Part shown: piece after piece, positions 63,472 to 64,000 of the stretch | How positions within the stretch are numbered: the stretch's first letter is position 1 | Layout of the letters: each line of letters opens with the position of its first letter | Origin: Hippopus hippopus | Taxonomy: Eukaryota; Mollusca; Bivalvia; Cardiida; Cardiidae | NCBI GenBank assembly: GCA_946811185.2 | Contig: OX328113.1 | Span: forward strand, 2,294,001 to 2,358,000 | Length of the DNA: 64,000 nucleotides | Direction of reading: 5' to 3' | Notes under the pieces: generated by a model | The model's database searches: none | The model's input: the letters and a program-made list of their open reading frames with translations, nothing else | What the model was told of the DNA's origin: nothing | Program-made: the position numbers and the translations under genes

Positions 63472-64000
63472 ATGTCATTTCTAAAAATAACTGACCCTGC
63501 AAAAAGGGACTTAATTGTAAAAGAGTATCTCGAAACGAGAAAGAAGATTCGGGATAATCTACTAGCAGAGAGAACAGGTGAACAACAACTTCAAACCGAT
63601 TTATCAAAGTTTTTTAAACCTATAACGGAAACGCAAAAAGCTACAACAAAGGAGGTTACAGAAGGACTTAAACCTATTAAAGAAGGTATAGAAAACTTAC
63701 CGCAAGCTATTACGTTTCCAGCATTTCCATCTATCACAGCTTACGAAAAACCAGAAAAAGATGAAGCTGACGAGCTTAGGTGGTTTATTAAAGAAATGAA
63801 AGAAGCAGATGACTATCCAATATTTATTGGACCACTCGCGGAGGAGTACCTAAGAAAGTTTACTACTAAGTCTGAAGCTGATACAACGTATGGGATATAT
63901 GACAAAAACGGTAAATTTTATATTGGCAACACACCAATTGGCATTTTAGAAGATGATATTTTAGTTGGTGAAGATTTTTATGAAGGCACACCTGGTTTAT
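63472..64000 (+). CDS. Polinton protein starting MSFLKITDPAKRD, truncated by the window end
   Basis: An open frame of 176 codons that runs off the window, missed by stop-bounded ORF lists. The start is clear: ATTAAAA then ATG. The N-terminal 60 residues are charged and helical (DLIVKEYLETRKKIRDNLL), followed by a PITETQ linker and a more globular part with YGIYDKNGKFYIGN and a following ILEDDILVG. I recognise it as a conserved hypothetical protein that travels with invertebrate Polintons, function unknown. It is co-oriented with the three genes before it. The missing C-terminal part and the following genes lie to the right. Confidence 0.7.
   Translation, partial: MSFLKITDPAKRDLIVKEYLETRKKIRDNLLAERTGEQQLQTDLSKFFKPITETQKATTKEVTEGLKPIKEGIENLPQAITFPAFPSITAYEKPEKDEADELRWFIKEMKEADDYPIFIGPLAEEYLRKFTTKSEADTTYGIYDKNGKFYIGNTPIGILEDDILVGEDFYEGTPGL

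Larger units (their letters stand above)
53289..64000. mobile_element. Polinton/Maverick (adintovirus-like) element, left part
   Basis: This is a self-synthesising, virus-like DNA transposon, recognised by a gene set found together in Polintons: a retroviral-type integrase, an adenain-like cysteine protease, an FtsK/HerA-type packaging ATPase, a putative minor capsid protein and a pX-like hydrophobic protein. The block is clearly more AT-rich than the flanking DNA and its genes are tightly packed. The left edge is placed at 53,289, where a host MITE breaks off and the sequence continues AGTAGG; an AG terminus is the known Polinton rule. The right edge, the family B DNA polymerase and the major capsid gene lie outside the window. 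A Tigger transposon of 2,533 bp is inserted inside. Identity is strong; the exact left end is an inference to within a few bases because the right terminus cannot be compared. Confidence 0.9.

Noticed and set aside
62830..63607. Minus-strand frames at 62,830-63,228 and 63,260-63,607
   Set aside because: They oppose well-supported Polinton genes and lack the element's start signal.

Overview
The window looks like nuclear DNA of a marine or freshwater invertebrate, most likely a bivalve mollusc. The reasons are a host gene split into short exons with GT-AG introns, several tRNA-headed SINE families ending in CAAT repeats, and a very dense cover of palindromic MITEs. The genus cannot be fixed from this sequence alone, and the bivalve call rests on remembered repeat style rather than on a search.

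Positions 1-40,140 hold no convincing protein-coding gene. They are a mosaic of short repeats: about ten MITE or foldback families (called A, B, F, G, I, J, K, P, Q, R here), tRNA-derived SINEs (C, D, M, N), and microsatellites and minisatellites. Many are nested inside one another, which gives a relative insertion order.

Positions 40,141-52,545 carry, on the minus strand, the last nine exons visible in this window of a host gene. They encode about 403 residues ending in PDZ-PH-PH, an adaptor-type architecture. All eight introns have GT-AG ends, the phases match throughout, and the introns are filled with MITEs and SINEs. At least one upstream exon must lie beyond the right edge of the window.

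Positions from about 53,289 to the window end are the left part of a Polinton/Maverick (adintovirus-like) element, probably sitting in an upstream intron of that host gene. It is AT-rich and compact. Rightward genes: a RING protein, a small protein, the FtsK/HerA-type packaging ATPase, a putative minor capsid protein, a pX-like hydrophobic core protein, a dUTPase-fold-like protein, a membrane-segment protein and a right-truncated protein. Leftward genes: a phage-tail-fibre-like protein, an adenain-type cysteine protease, a phospholipase A2-integrase-chromodomain fusion and a small zinc-ribbon ORF. DNA polymerase B and the major capsid gene are not in the window and would be expected to the right.

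Two genes of this element are interrupted. The integrase reading frame is separated from the zinc-ribbon frame by a -1 shift at an A-rich run containing a canonical slippery heptamer. The minor capsid gene is cut near its 3' end by a complete Tigger/pogo DNA transposon (59,060-61,592) with an intact transposase, matching terminal inverted repeats and a TA target-site duplication. Almost every Polinton gene starts just after an ATAAA-type motif, which suggests a shared promoter or leader signal.
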